Source of the DNA: Chara braunii
Lineage: Eukaryota > Streptophyta > Charophyceae > Charales > Characeae
DNA: 23,638 nt
NCBI GenBank assembly: GCA_003427395.1
Contig: BFEA01000334.1
Coordinates: forward strand, 1,186,513 to 1,210,150
Reading direction: 5' to 3'
A model generated the notes under the pieces. That model searched no databases and had not been told where the DNA came from. It saw only the letters and a list, made by a program, of their open reading frames with translations. Shown here piece by piece: positions 1 through 9,935 of the stretch (position 1 is its first letter; each line of letters begins with the position of its first letter). The translations under genes and the position numbers were made by a program.

Positions 1-1726
1 CTTCCCATCAACGGGCTGGGGCGGATTGGTCTGACAGGCACGGATTGCTTTGTGCCTGAAGGAGGGGGTTCCTTTCCCTATGGGATTGCTGCGCGTAGTA
101 GGTGGGTCATGGCTTGAGCTAGGTTATGCATAGGTGGGATAAATTCCCATAGCATATGAGGTTGGAGGTCCATTCTCATCCTTGTGTGGGCGGCAAATGG
201 ATCTGGCTCATATCTTAAGTCTAGGGAGAAGATCGGGTTCATCACTTCCCTCTGCACATTACTACCTACCGCTAGTGATCTGTCATCTTCCTCATCGTCG
301 GAGTGTAAGGATCTCTCCCTTCTGAATTTGTTGTGTCGCCGATTCTGGTTGTTATATGAGTGGGTGCAATCCTCGTCTAAGTGGAAATACCACTTACAAC
401 GTGTGTCATATGGGGTAGCCGAAGAGGCAAGTTTCACCTTCACCATATCCCCCAATTTAGTACGGACCCATACTTGGTCTTTAAACTTGGATCCACAGGA
501 CGAGTCGATTTCACAACAGATATTCAAGAGTCTGGGATTGGAATTGAATCGATCCGGCTCATCCATTTTCAACACCAGACCAATGATATGAGCTATCGCA
601 GAACGAAGGTAGAAATACGCAACTAAAAACACCTGCACAACTACTACCCAAGAGGTGTTTTCAAATTCAATTTTTTTGATCTCTTTCCACTCCACCCTCG
701 ATATCCGCGCCTTTGCTTTGAACACATACCGCCTTCCCTTTAACTTCACCTCCCTAGAGCCTTTGTTCACCATTCATTCTGCCACTACACTGTTCTTTGC
801 GATGTACGAAAGGACGTTTGGTCCTCTAAATTTGATTCTCCCTCTTCCCACTGGTGGATCGAAGATTCCCTTTCTTGGACGACCATTCTTTTAGGATTGA
901 ACAATATATTTTTTTTACTCTCCTCGACAAGTTTCTAGCTTCATCACAAAAAATAATGACTACCGTTAATTTTTTTAACGACTGAATTTTAATTTCATCG
1001 AGTCGTTCGTCTACAGTGACTACAACCTCATTGCCCTCTATCGTAACCTCTTCAAATGGAATGTCCTCGGGGTTGTGATCCTCATCATAGCACAAGGAAT
1101 AGACAACAGAAAAATTTCCACGAGAAATGAAAGTTGAAAAAATATTCCATAAAAAAAAAATTCTTCATATTTATAAATTTTTATTATAATGTTCGTCCAA
1201 TTCTAAAATTTTTAATTTAATTTGATAAGTTTCCGTCTAAATATGAGTTTTCCCTTCCAACTACATCTATTTGTTCAAGATGGAATGGAAGTCTGGACGA
1301 GTTTACGAAATGTTTTAATTAAAATTTCATTCTACTACAACAAATATCTTCTAATATAGATTGGATTAACCTATTTATGACTGAAAATCCTTACTTAAAA
1401 TGACAATCCAATTAAAATATTTCATGAACTCATCCAAACTTTCAATCCATCTCTAGAATGCAGTTCAAATAAGAAGGGATACCCCATTCTTGGAAGGAAA
1501 GTTTTCAAGTTAGACGAAAAATTTTAAAATTGGAATGACATTTTTTAAGGTGGAATGAAAATTTAAAATTTAGAATGTAATTTTACTTTAGAATGATTAT
1601 TTCATTCTAGGAAATTTTTCTGTTGGAGGATACAAACCATTTCCTCGAATAACCTATCTTGCTCGCTTTGAGAAAATCTTCCCCTCCTTCAGTCATCACC
1701 AGTTTTGCCTCTTGTGGAGAAGCCAT
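1..1726 (-). pseudogene. LINE ORF1-like protein remnant (family B), split by an insertion
   Basis: Reads right to left from ATG at 1726 (MASPQEAKLV...) to beyond the left edge. The first ~33 codons end at KWFV near 1626, a foldback element fills 1104-1625, and the frame resumes as SLCYDEDHNPE. One frameshift lies near 840-860. A TGA at 774-776 interrupts AE*MVNKG, probably an old Trp codon, and a further stop sits at 78-80, after which a proline-rich frame runs off the window. Near 366-407 the pattern is D-x2-C-x4-H-x4-C (residues D, C, H, C), a zinc knuckle whose first Cys is replaced. Upstream of it comes a hydrophobic/basic domain (VAYFYLRSA...GLVLKMDEP) like the nucleic-acid-binding part of plant LINE ORF1 proteins. 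Such proteins coat the LINE RNA. The LINE ORF1 assignment rests on the knuckle, domain order and recall of Chara-like repeats. A retroviral-type gag is the alternative. Clearly non-functional. Confidence 0.6.
1104..1625. mobile_element. AT-rich foldback/MITE-like element
   Basis: The two ends are inverted copies: CAACAGAAAAATTTCC at 1104-1119 recurs reverse-complemented at 1610-1625. The similarity continues inward with gaps; for example 1278-1320 pairs with 1410-1452 at roughly 80% identity over 43 bp. Arms are about 215 bp and the spacer about 90 bp. No ORF is present, so it would be non-autonomous. Flanks contain GGAATA on the left and GGATA on the right, which may be a diverged target-site duplication. 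The superfamily cannot be named from the sequence alone. Confidence 0.75.
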
Positions 1727-2221
1727 GAGGACTGAGACCTTGCAAGGCTTTACTACGTGGGGGTATCCGTAGTTGTTTGGGTTCGTTGTCGGTGCCTACT
1801 GCGCTCACACTATGGAGTTAGATGGAGAGGGGTTCGGTTTCGGTGCACTTAGAGCGCTTTTGTAAACCTTGCCGAGATGATGGGATTGAATTTAACGTAG
1901 GATTTAGAATTTTGTACCTTAGGGTTACCGCGGTAATTGTTAACCCTAGGGAAGGAAGGACAGTCTTTAATCGCCCAAAGTTACAACATTGCATTATTCG
2001 TTCTCTCCTACATACATTAATCAAACTACGTGTGGAACTTGACCAAATAGGGTTTTTGGAGTTACGATAAGATATCAATTTTTTTTTTCTTTAGCGGCCA
2101 CCACCCACTAGTCACCAATTGAAAGGAACAGCGACGGAAGACGAAAGATCAGCAGGGTATATACATATACCCTAGCCTACTAGAGTCACGGTGGCCCGGG
2201 GTCATTTGCATGGCCGGGTCA

Positions 2222-2224
<3 letters not shown>
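1727..2224. other. Non-coding stretch, possible LINE B leader
   Basis: No convincing coding region. The part just upstream of the LINE ORF1 start (1727 to about 2080) may be that element's 5' untranslated leader, which is inference from position only. A T-run lies at about 2080-2091. A short hairpin, AGGGTATAT-AC-ATATACCCT, occupies 2154-2173. GC-rich sequence (GGTGGCCCGGGG) abuts the microsatellite. Confidence 0.4.

Positions 2225-2286
<62 letters not shown>
2225..2286. repeat. (AT)31 microsatellite
   Basis: An uninterrupted run of 31 AT dinucleotides, followed by a T-run and AT-rich DNA to about 2400. Apparent reading frames through it (poly Ile-Tyr) are artefacts. Length is likely polymorphic. 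Confidence 0.97.
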
Positions 2287-2298
<12 letters not shown>

Positions 2299-2893
2299 AT
2301 TTGGTGAAGCATTTCGATGTGACCCTGATGCAACGATTGTTCATTTTATTTTTGTGCATAATATAGTTTGTTTTCATTTTTTTTAATTTTTTTTTTTGCT
2401 GGGACCTTCCTTGGTCCCTGCACGGGCTGGCCACCTGGGACCCGGGCGGTACGACTGGTGGCCTAGCATATACCATGATACAAAGTGGTAAGGATTTTAC
2501 CGTCATGACTTGAAGTACTTAATGTGGATTGCATCGACCATTGGAGAGCAGACGCTAGCTTCGTGTTGCTTCCTTCAATCTTGGTGACCCCGAACCTCGG
2601 ACGTCACGGAGTAAAGCCATCATAACGATACTTTAATTGAATGTCGTGGCGGGGGAGTAAGCTTCGTCATGGTGAAACGGGGCAGGCTAAACATGGTCAT
2701 GCCGCCATGGCCAAACACCATGGCTCGCCACTTTCACAACGGTAACTCTCGTCACTGTTGCGAGATAACCGCTTGACGGCCGGTTAGTTCGAAGTTTAGT
2801 TCGAAGGGACTAAACTTAGTCAGCGCCGTTGGGCCCCGAACGCAACTACCAGTGCCATGGGTGGCGCACGCCCCCCATCACAAAACAATTCTT

Positions 2894-2985
2894 AAAAAAA
2901 CGTACTCTGTTCATCTGATTGCATTTGGATTCAAACTTCGGTATGTTTAAACGTTCATGGGTGTACCAACTGAGCTAGGCCCGTT
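2894..2985 (-). ncRNA. tRNA-derived Pol III unit (SINE head or tRNA pseudogene)
   Basis: On the minus strand TAGCTCAGTTG at 2967-2977 fits the Pol III A-box consensus TRGYNNARNNG at every position. After 29 nt comes AGTTTGAATCC at 2927-2937, matching 9 of 11 positions of the B box GGTTCGANTCC. A run of seven T's (2894-2900 on the complement) follows and would serve as a Pol III terminator, giving an RNA of about 90 nt. The A-to-B spacing is tRNA-like. The T-arm stem and acceptor stem do not pair well, so this is not a functional tRNA. A tRNA-derived SINE head or decayed tRNA are the two readings. The sequence just upstream of the A box is a 14-bp repeat present three times. Confidence 0.5.
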
Positions 2986-3019
2986 GATGGAGGCCCGTTG
3001 ATGGAGGCCCGTTGATGGG
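2978..3019. repeat. 14-bp tandem repeat, three copies
   Basis: The unit GGCCCGTTGATGGA occurs at 2978-2991 and 2992-3005, with a third copy at 3006-3019 differing only in its last base. It abuts the A box of the tRNA-like unit, so on the minus strand the copies form its immediate 5' flank. Confidence 0.95.
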
Positions 3020-3960
3020 TAAATACTTTCTTTCGGCCTTGCTACAACATTCCCGAATCGTCTAGTTTCAGGAATCCAACTTCGCCACACCAGCTCCTCA
3101 ATTCGACTTATCTCTACTTCGGTTTGCTCACGTGATGGGGGACGACGTTACGTCAGCAAGACTTCTAGGGGCCTCGCCACACCAGTATCAAAAACCGTTT
3201 TTTTATAGTGGAGTTTTGCCACACAGGCTGTAGAAACGACACATGTTAGAAAACTCTTTACACCTGTCAAAAAACAGGTTTTTCAATCATTATATAAATC
3301 CTTTAAGACCTTTATATCAATTTACTGAAACGAATTGCATTCCCCTTCGTATACTTAGGTCCCTTGTATTTTCGTATGACAGACTGCGTAAGTATAAAGA
3401 AGAGTAAACAATTTACAAATTTCACGCTCACAAACATATGGGATGCATTATGTGCATCTCTCACACAAAAATCATCATACAGTAGGATAAATCCACACAT
3501 GTGAGAGTGATTGTGATCGCCACACAAAAATGGATAATCTTAGAAGCTCAAGTACACTCAGAGCTGAACAAAATATTCTCAACCACATATGTACCAAAAG
3601 TTGAACAATCTCATCTCACAACAAAACAGAGTAGTCACTACATCGTTGAATGTATGATAGTCTTCATGCCATTAAGATATCACACAACGGAATCCTAACC
3701 TCTATAGTAGAAAGGATCCCTAGAGGATGACCTCAACGTATCATACTAATACGCACTAACCCACGCACCACACCACACTAAGAACCACACAAAACAAAAA
3801 TATGGAAACTACACAAAAATTCCCGAACTCGTATCACTCTACTGTACGCACTCAACTCTCACCCTGCGCACATATACTCTCACTCACTTGGATTAAGCTG
3901 TGATCTATTTCCATTTCCTAACTCAAAATATTCTCTTTCCCAATGTACAAACAAAAATCC
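3020..3960. other. No gene recognised
   Basis: No supported coding region on either strand. A small hairpin ACCTGT-CAAAAA-ACAGGT lies near 3261-3278. The word CACACAAAAAT recurs near 3461 and 3521, with looser copies near 3786 and 3811. The stretch follows a retroelement gag-like ORF on the minus strand and could hold that element's 3' flank or an LTR, but no LTR ends or pair could be identified. Confidence 0.5.
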
Positions 3961-6527
3961 TCATTCACTCATCTCTTCCTTGTTTTGCTTGTACAATTGA
4001 ACCCTACCCTCATCTTGAGATGTTGCCACCAAGTTGTAAGTCCTATCATACATTCTACCTGACTCATCGTTAGTGACCTTTTCAGCCGCCTTGCCCTTGA
4101 GGAACTTAGGGCACTCAAGAACCCGATGTACAAAAGAAGCATAGTTGATCAACCTTCCTCTTAAACTTTCTTTTCTTCGCATGGGGTGTAGATGATGATG
4201 CAAGCTTAGTTGCCTCACTAGTGGCCTCCTGTAGCGCAGGTCCAGACGCACGTTCCCTAGAACCAGACTCTGTGGCCCAAGACCCCAATCTACCTCATTA
4301 CTGGCCGACCTCTGACATGTATTAAGGGGTATCCAATCTCTGTGGTCTTGCCTGTGGTATGTCCTCCTCCATAACAGCGACCAATTCCTCCAGTCGAGAC
4401 CTCTCTTCCAATTTCTCTTCTTCACTCGTAGGTTGGACAGGTGCTTCCACCTTTCTGGCCATGCCTCCTTGTATCTCCAATAAAATCCCGAGCGATCCCT
4501 CTGTAGACTCACATGAGGCCTCCTCAACAGGCAAGGGTAAAGGCGCCTGAGCGGACTTCCAATAGATGTCTCGGATGGTATATGAGCCATCTGCTGAGAA
4601 GTCAACTCTGTGGGGGCATTGAACTCAAAACTTCCCTCCTCAACCTTCCTCTTTCCCTCCACCTCAATGACATCCATCCAAAGACATCCATCATCACTCT
4701 ACCCATCTCCTGCCGTTGGGGAAACTCTACTCAATCTCTCTGCTCAAACAATCTCTACATTGCCTCGCCCTGAATGCCATACCGACTCTGCTCCATCCAA
4801 TCAATTACCTTAGTATTTGACAACTTCTCCACTATTGAGGACACGTTTCAGAGTCTGCTCTCCCAATCAGCCTCCCTGGTCCGAATCGATACCTCCAGTG
4901 CCTCAATGCGAGCCTTCAAGGTCTTATTCTCGGCTTATACCTCCACAAGACGTTTTGTCAATTGCTCCATTTCCCGTCTCCTCGTTGTCAGCTCAGTGTC
5001 CAGTAGCGAGTATCTGTGGAAAGAAGTGGTCGCCACCTGACGTACCCTCCTATCCAATTGCTGGACTATCCATCTCGCAACCGTAAGTCCTATGTCTATT
5101 CACTCCCTCAACTCGTTTGTCCTGCCGTTTCTCTGCTCCGACCCCCGTGACCTCTAGCAACCTATATCCTTCTAACTTTCAACCCTAACCACACATACCA
5201 TCAATCCCCTGCTCGTTCGTCCTGAGTTCAACCAGCGGCCCTGAAAGCGTCCCTGCCACCCCCATCCTCTCTCTCCTTTGTGCTATTTCGGTGAGTTGCG
5301 CTTGCACTTTGGCCTGTCTCTCCTCTGAGGTCTCTCCCGCTGGCCTCATCTGCGTCGCCTGGTCTGGAGCCTCGCCTCGAGCCTGCTCCTCAACGTATGG
5401 CTCCGTCGGAGGTAACTCAGGTCGAGGTGGCTTAGTGATGGCTTCCTCCTCCTACGTGCTGGCTGCAAGCTGCATATCAATCACCCTTCTAGCCTCCCCT
5501 TGCCTCTGAAGCAGACCACTGTGATGGCTCAAGGTGAGCCTCCAACTGTCCGAAGGTCGTAGCAGGCTGTTCCTTCTCATGTGTCCCCAAATCTACCCTC
5601 TTTTCCGTAGCTGTCTGACACTTCATTATGGGGTCCAACTTAGGCGCATGGGCCATCATACCTCCTGCCGCTCACTCGAGCGCTGAGGCAACCTCTACCA
5701 TCAGCCCTGTAGTCGGCTCTAAGCAGGGCTCCAACTATACACCTGTCTCATGTCCCACCTGAAAACCCTGGGTCTGTGATTCGAGCATCCCTCCAATAAA
5801 ACGTTGAAATATCGCGGGTCTCGGTCCACACTCAGGGTACTGCTCCAACTTTGTGATAGGTCTTGGTGGAGGTCCCTCGTCTCTCATCGCGACCGCTCTC
5901 TCCCTCGCTCTGCGCACATGGCCGTCCAATCTCCTCTCATTCCCATGCGGCCTTTCACTCCTCCTACATCTCCCTACTATTGTTGGAGAGCGCTGTGGAG
6001 TAGAGCGACGAAAGTAACTCCTTAATCGAGCCTTTTAAATCCTCCCAATCTCGAGCCCGGTCGCAAATCTATCTGACGAGGGGTCGCTCTGCCTTTCTGG
6101 TCCATAAAGTCACAATCTATAACCACTCCTCGTGCCGAATGCCCTGATCTTGAACAAACTATTCGAACGCAGTGAGAAACTTGTCCACATTCTCAGCCGG
6201 CAGGCGGATACGCAACCCATCAAGTCCCAGAGGTGATGGCCTCAGTGCCAACATCCTCATTTCTACCTCCTCCCATGCCTGTGCCTCTCTTCTAATCTGC
6301 CCCATTGGCTCCTCAAACTCTCCAGCTCCTCTCGGTCTCCATATCATTTCTGAGACTGTCCACCCCTTCGTCGCTGCATGACTCGAAAAGTCATTGAGGA
6401 AAAGCTCAATATCCCCATCATTGTACACCGGTGTATGCTCTTTCCTGAATGACCCTCGTTGTCCCTCACCTCCCGTAGCCCCCAAAGAGGCCCTCTGTGT
6501 CGCCCTCTCCCTCCCTCCTCTTGGCAT
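3961..6527 (-). pseudogene. Retroelement gag-like polyprotein remnant
   Basis: Reads leftward from ATG at 6527 (MPRGGRERATQ). The N-terminal part, to about 6159, has an acidic/aromatic segment (YNDGDIELFLNDF) and a Trp/Arg-rich domain (LRPSPLGLDGLRIRLPAENV). The same frame continues with repeated TAG codons where Gln fits, e.g. EEWL*IVTLWTRK and LVR*ICDRARDW, then decays. At about 4850-5080 one frame gives a coiled coil (LDTELTTRRREMEQLTKRL, AENKTLKARIEALEVSI) with two stops. The C-terminal end carries L-x2-Y-x4-H-x4-C-P (YASFVHRVLECPKFL near 4100-4150), a CCHC knuckle missing its first two cysteines, and stops at 3961. Several frameshifts occur between 4300 and 6000. Upstream of the ATG, pyrimidines followed by TTTGTGCAG (cut at 6550) resemble a 3' splice site. 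No pol follows in the 3' direction. Gag-type packaging protein is the likely origin; a host nucleic-acid-binding protein is less likely. Confidence 0.55.
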
Positions 6528-6827
6528 GGCTGTCTTCGAAAAGTCAGACCTGCACAAACAGGCGAGGGAAATGACAGACACACAAAGGGGTAAGCAAACA
6601 TAGAGGCAAACTAAGGTCCACAACATACATCCAGTTCATGTTTTCAAATATATCATGCATCGCTTCTGTATATTTAATATTATAATACTCATTACCATTT
6701 ACCTAAGACGCTTTTTATTCTAGATATTTTTCCCATTCTAAGCTAGTGTTAACTTATCAACAAAAAGAGAAGAAAAAATAATACTCTTCTCTTAGCTCTA
6801 TCTTTGTCTCACCTCTTCTCGTGGCAC

Positions 6828-6916
6828 GGACGGGACGAAATGAAAGGATTGGGTGTCAGGAACGAGTCTTTTTCAGTCTCGTTCCTCACACCCAATCCTT
6901 TCATTATGTCCCGTCC
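6828..6916. repeat. 41-bp inverted repeat with 7-nt loop
   Basis: Left arm 6828-6868 and right arm 6876-6916 are reverse complements with four mismatches in 41 positions, around the loop TTTTTCA. The right arm, read on the minus strand, is the C-terminal end of the gypsy integrase (LDGT..KDWV.GTRLKK). The left arm is therefore an inverted copy of pol coding sequence, not an independent hairpin gene. Both arms share the same in-frame TGA before KDWV. Confidence 0.9.
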
Positions 6917-8058
6917 AACTCTTCAATCTAATAGGCTATGAAATCCTCACATCGCACGGTCCTGTATGGGCCCAATCATCACTTATCGAGCTTCCTTGAC
7001 CACTGTTTTTCCATCGAGGAATCGTACATTAAAACCATGTCTCCTACTGCCAAAGGCTCCATTCGTACGCTCGCCATTTGATCCCAATGGATCTTGTCAT
7101 CCAAGCGAATATTCCACACTCCATTTCACGTTTCCTGGATTTCCTCCTCAATAACTTTCATCTGTCATGCCCGAATATACTGTAATTTTTCATATGATAT
7201 GTTCGTCTTGACGTCTTGACGTCTTCGAGAAGCTTTCGATAGGAAAGGTCGAATGCCGTCCATACCATAATGTGACAGACGAGTACTTGGTTGCCTTCTT
7301 CACAATGATATTTTCAACAAAGAAAGTCACCCTTAGATTTTTATGTCATTTATTAGGTCTACCCTCAATCCACTTGACAAGAAGATTCGTGATGGTGCTA
7401 CAACCTCTCTCAACCGGTGTGTTTGCTTGAGGATGCGTGGCTGTGGTATAATTCGCTACTGCACCACATCCGACCAACAAGACTTGCACCACTGGACAGG
7501 TAAACTTTAATCCCCTGTCCATCACAAACTCCTTGACGAAGGGATAACAAAAGTACTACTCTTCGATACAGGTAGCTAACATCTTACCGGTCTTTGTGCA
7601 GATGGACTTGCGATCTAGAAATCCGGAAAGGTTATCGCGCGCATAAAATATGTAATTATACCCTTCATCTCCAAATGGTAAGAATAGTAGGTCAATGTGG
7701 ACAATTGCTCCCATTTCTCTCTCTAGTCTAGGATGCAATGACTCAACTAGCCTTTGAGATGATTTTTCTTGACATGTTACACAAAACCTGCAGTACTTGA
7801 CGATCATCTCTGACATGCCTTCCCAATGGTAGACTCACTTATCTTAACAAATGTAGCCTTTATTTCATGCCCACCTACCATACCATCATGTACGGCTGCG
7901 ATAACATCAATTTGCCAATTTCTGCCACACATAGCCCTCCCGGGGTTCCCCGATTGCCACTTCATAAAAAGATGACAATCTCTCACTAGAAATTTTGGTC
8001 TCAGCTTTAGGGTTTTTTCAATCGTATCTCTGCTCATTAGCTCACAAGAAAGAAACAA
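6876..8058 (-). pseudogene. Integrase domain of Ty3/gypsy pol
   Basis: Reads from 8058 leftward. An N-terminal zinc-binding HHCC motif is visible across a frameshift near 7810: H-D-G-M-V-G-G-H, then YCRFCVTC. The catalytic core has D in VHIDLLFLP, D in FVMDRGLKF (about 7505-7545) and E in TPVERG, with exactly 35 residues between the second D and the E, so the D,D(35)E triad is intact. Stops follow at LVKWIEGRPNK* and further on. A C-terminal domain is recognisable as VGDMVLMYDSSMEKQWSRKLDK**LGPY (two adjacent stops, near 6990), then AY*IEELDGT, running into the inverted repeat at 6876-6916. Function of the family: cuts and joins the cDNA copy into the genome. Not functional here. Confidence 0.85.
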
Positions 8059-8091
8059 AATCTATAGTTTTTTTTTTATGTGATTGATTCG

Positions 8092-8149
8092 GTCTACCCT
8101 CAATCCATTTGACAAGTTGTCTTTCTTAAACTAGGAGTCTACCCTCAAT
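8092..8149 (-). repeat. Misplaced copy of an integrase segment
   Basis: The 24 bp at 8092-8115 match 7357-7380 with one mismatch and encode LVKWIEGRP, part of the integrase core, yet they sit upstream of the integrase, right after RNase H. The 13-nt word GTCTACCCTCAAT is present at 7357-7369, 8092-8104 and 8137-8149, the last in RNase H (ILRVD). This points to rearrangement at shared short homology. Confidence 0.8.
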
Positions 8150-8738
8150 ATGAACCTTCTGCCAAAGATACAGTCACGAAAAATCCTTAGGCAATGGAGG
8201 ACCGCAAGCGCCTCCTTCTTAAATTGGGAATAATTCCTCTTAGTTGTATTTAAGGTTTGACTTTCAAATCCGAGTGCTCTCTCTTTGCCTTCGACATCTG
8301 CCTGGATTAAAACTTCTCCTAAGGCAGCTGGTCTTGTGGCTGTCTCGATGATGAAAAACCTCGTTTCAGTGGCCTTATGATCTGGCGCCCCCAATATCAA
8401 TCCTCCTTTCTTGAACTCTCCTTTAGCCCATGCATGCCATTCTCTCGATCTTCTTCCCAAACCCGCCCTTGGTCATGACGTACCAACTTCCTTAAATTCT
8501 CTGTTTTGACGACAAAACCTTTAATAAAACTCCTCCAAAATCCGCACGTGCTAAGGAAGCTTTGAATATCAATAATTAAACCAAATGACACACACCGTTC
8601 GATAATCATGTTTGTCTTTTTAGTGTCTGACCAGCGACCATTCTTGTTGCAGACAAACCCCAGAATTGTAGTTTTCTTCATGCAATATCTTGATTTCGAC
8701 CCACTGCTCGTGAGGTTATGTTGCTCTAACAAGCTCAA
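8137..8738 (-). pseudogene. RT connection and RNase H domain of Ty3/gypsy pol
   Basis: Reads from 8738: LLEQHNLTSSGSKSRYC, TTILGFVCNKNGRW, the usual end of the RT palm and thumb, then STCGFWRSFIKGF, the connection. After a frameshift near 8430 the RNase H begins (GLILGAPDHKATETRFFI). The first catalytic Asp, expected in ETDAG-type sequence, is absent (ETATRPAALGEVLIQ). The family signatures LNTTKRNYSQFKKEALAVLH, with its Glu, and the final Asp in ILRVDS are kept. The frame stops at TAG just after that Asp. The tether that normally links RNase H to integrase is missing and replaced by a duplicated integrase segment. RNase H would degrade the RNA template during cDNA synthesis; loss of the first Asp alone would inactivate it. 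Confidence 0.82.
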
Positions 8739-9935
8739 AACCAGACGAAATGTCTGACTCCTGATACAATCTCATCATCATTCTTCTCTTTTGACCCTTT
8801 TACCGCCAAGTCATCAATATACGGTTGTGTAATATGCAGACTGACTGTCTGCATAGCTCGAATCATATGTCTTTGGACCATCGCCACAATGTTAGTCCAT
8901 CGCTGCAGGGCAACATTCATGTAAATTAGCTCTCTCGGTATATGCATAACCGTTATTGGCCCATCCGGCGGATACACAATGAGCTGATCATACCCAAAAT
9001 AAAAGTCTATAAGCGAAATTATAGGCCTTCCTGCGCATGATTCAGACAATGCGTTTGCGTTGGGCAAACCTTTTGCATCACGCATTATTACAACATTTAG
9101 CCGCTGCAAATTGTGAACCCATCGTAGCGTTTCATTTGATTTGACAAAACAAAACCATGGTGACACATATGGTCCGCTAAAAAAATCAGCAACATGCGTT
9201 TGCATCTTGCTATACAAATAGTCAACCACCTTCTTCTTTTCGTCAGGACTGAGGTACCGCGCGCCGCGTAGATTTCATGACTCATGTGGTATGATATGAA
9301 TCTAAATCATCGGGATCTTACCCACATCTAACCTTCCACATTGGTCGTCACTAAATGCGTACGTACGATGCCTCTTCTTCATTAACTCCACCATCAGTGC
9401 CCGTTCTTGGGGTAGGAGAAAATCAGGCATGCCAACTATTAACTTTCCTTCATTCTCATCATTGATAAGGCATGACTCATTCGCAATTTGTTTGTGCATT
9501 CGCCGTATCAACCCACGCTTCCGGTCGTGATATGCCTCTTCTTCTTCGGTAACGAGCACGGGAACTGGGCGACGCTTTTTATCTACCGACTTGTAACGCC
9601 TTCGGGAGCCCTGCTTAAGCCATCCCCTAAAAAAGGCTGACTTGCAGTTTGAATCTGCGTCATGGCAGAGTCTCCCACTCTCCCAAAAAGTTGTAGGTTA
9701 ACTCCACTTCCCCCACCTAGGAACTCTTCATGACTTGCGCCTTCAAGACTCTGATTGCGTCAGGATCTGCCAACTCATAAGCCATAATAATCTCCATGAC
9801 CTCATTGACGTTGGATCGACTGAGAGACAACACTTTCAGACGCTCTTCCCTCTCAAACTCAGCGATCAACCTCCATTGCTCGTTTTCTGATTCTTCAATA
9901 GTAAACGAGTTGAGGTTAGACCGATTCCTCGCACT
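8735..9935 (-). pseudogene. Reverse transcriptase domain of Ty3/gypsy pol
   Basis: Reads from about 9935. A helical connector (ENEQWRLIAEFEREERLKVL) with stops leads into DFLLPQERALMVELMKKRH, then, after a frameshift near 9290, the RT fingers and palm: VSPWFCFVKSNETLRWV, LQRLNVVIMRDAKGLPN, ISLIDFYFGYDQL (first catalytic Asp), PRELIYMNVALQRWTN and the YIDD box in QPYIDDLAVKG at about 8808-8821. The three catalytic aspartates are present. The frame breaks at RHFVWF*, where about 8-10 residues are missing before VLSLLEQHN. Family role: copies the element RNA to cDNA. The match to Ty3/gypsy RT is strong; only the integrity is lost. Confidence 0.9.

Noticed and set aside
2219-2506. Minus-strand open frame through the microsatellite
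   Set aside because: The Ile-Tyr repeat is just the AT run translated; flanks have no domain.
2894-2985. A functional tRNA gene
   Set aside because: A and B boxes are present but the T-arm and acceptor stems do not pair and the B box has two mismatches.
4359-6025. Several Ser/Pro-rich plus-strand open frames
   Set aside because: They are antisense shadows of the minus-strand gag-like coiled-coil and charged regions.
6828-6916. Hairpin as a microRNA precursor or transcription terminator
   Set aside because: One arm is demonstrably the integrase C-terminus, so an inverted duplication of pol is a simpler origin; no small-RNA evidence is available.
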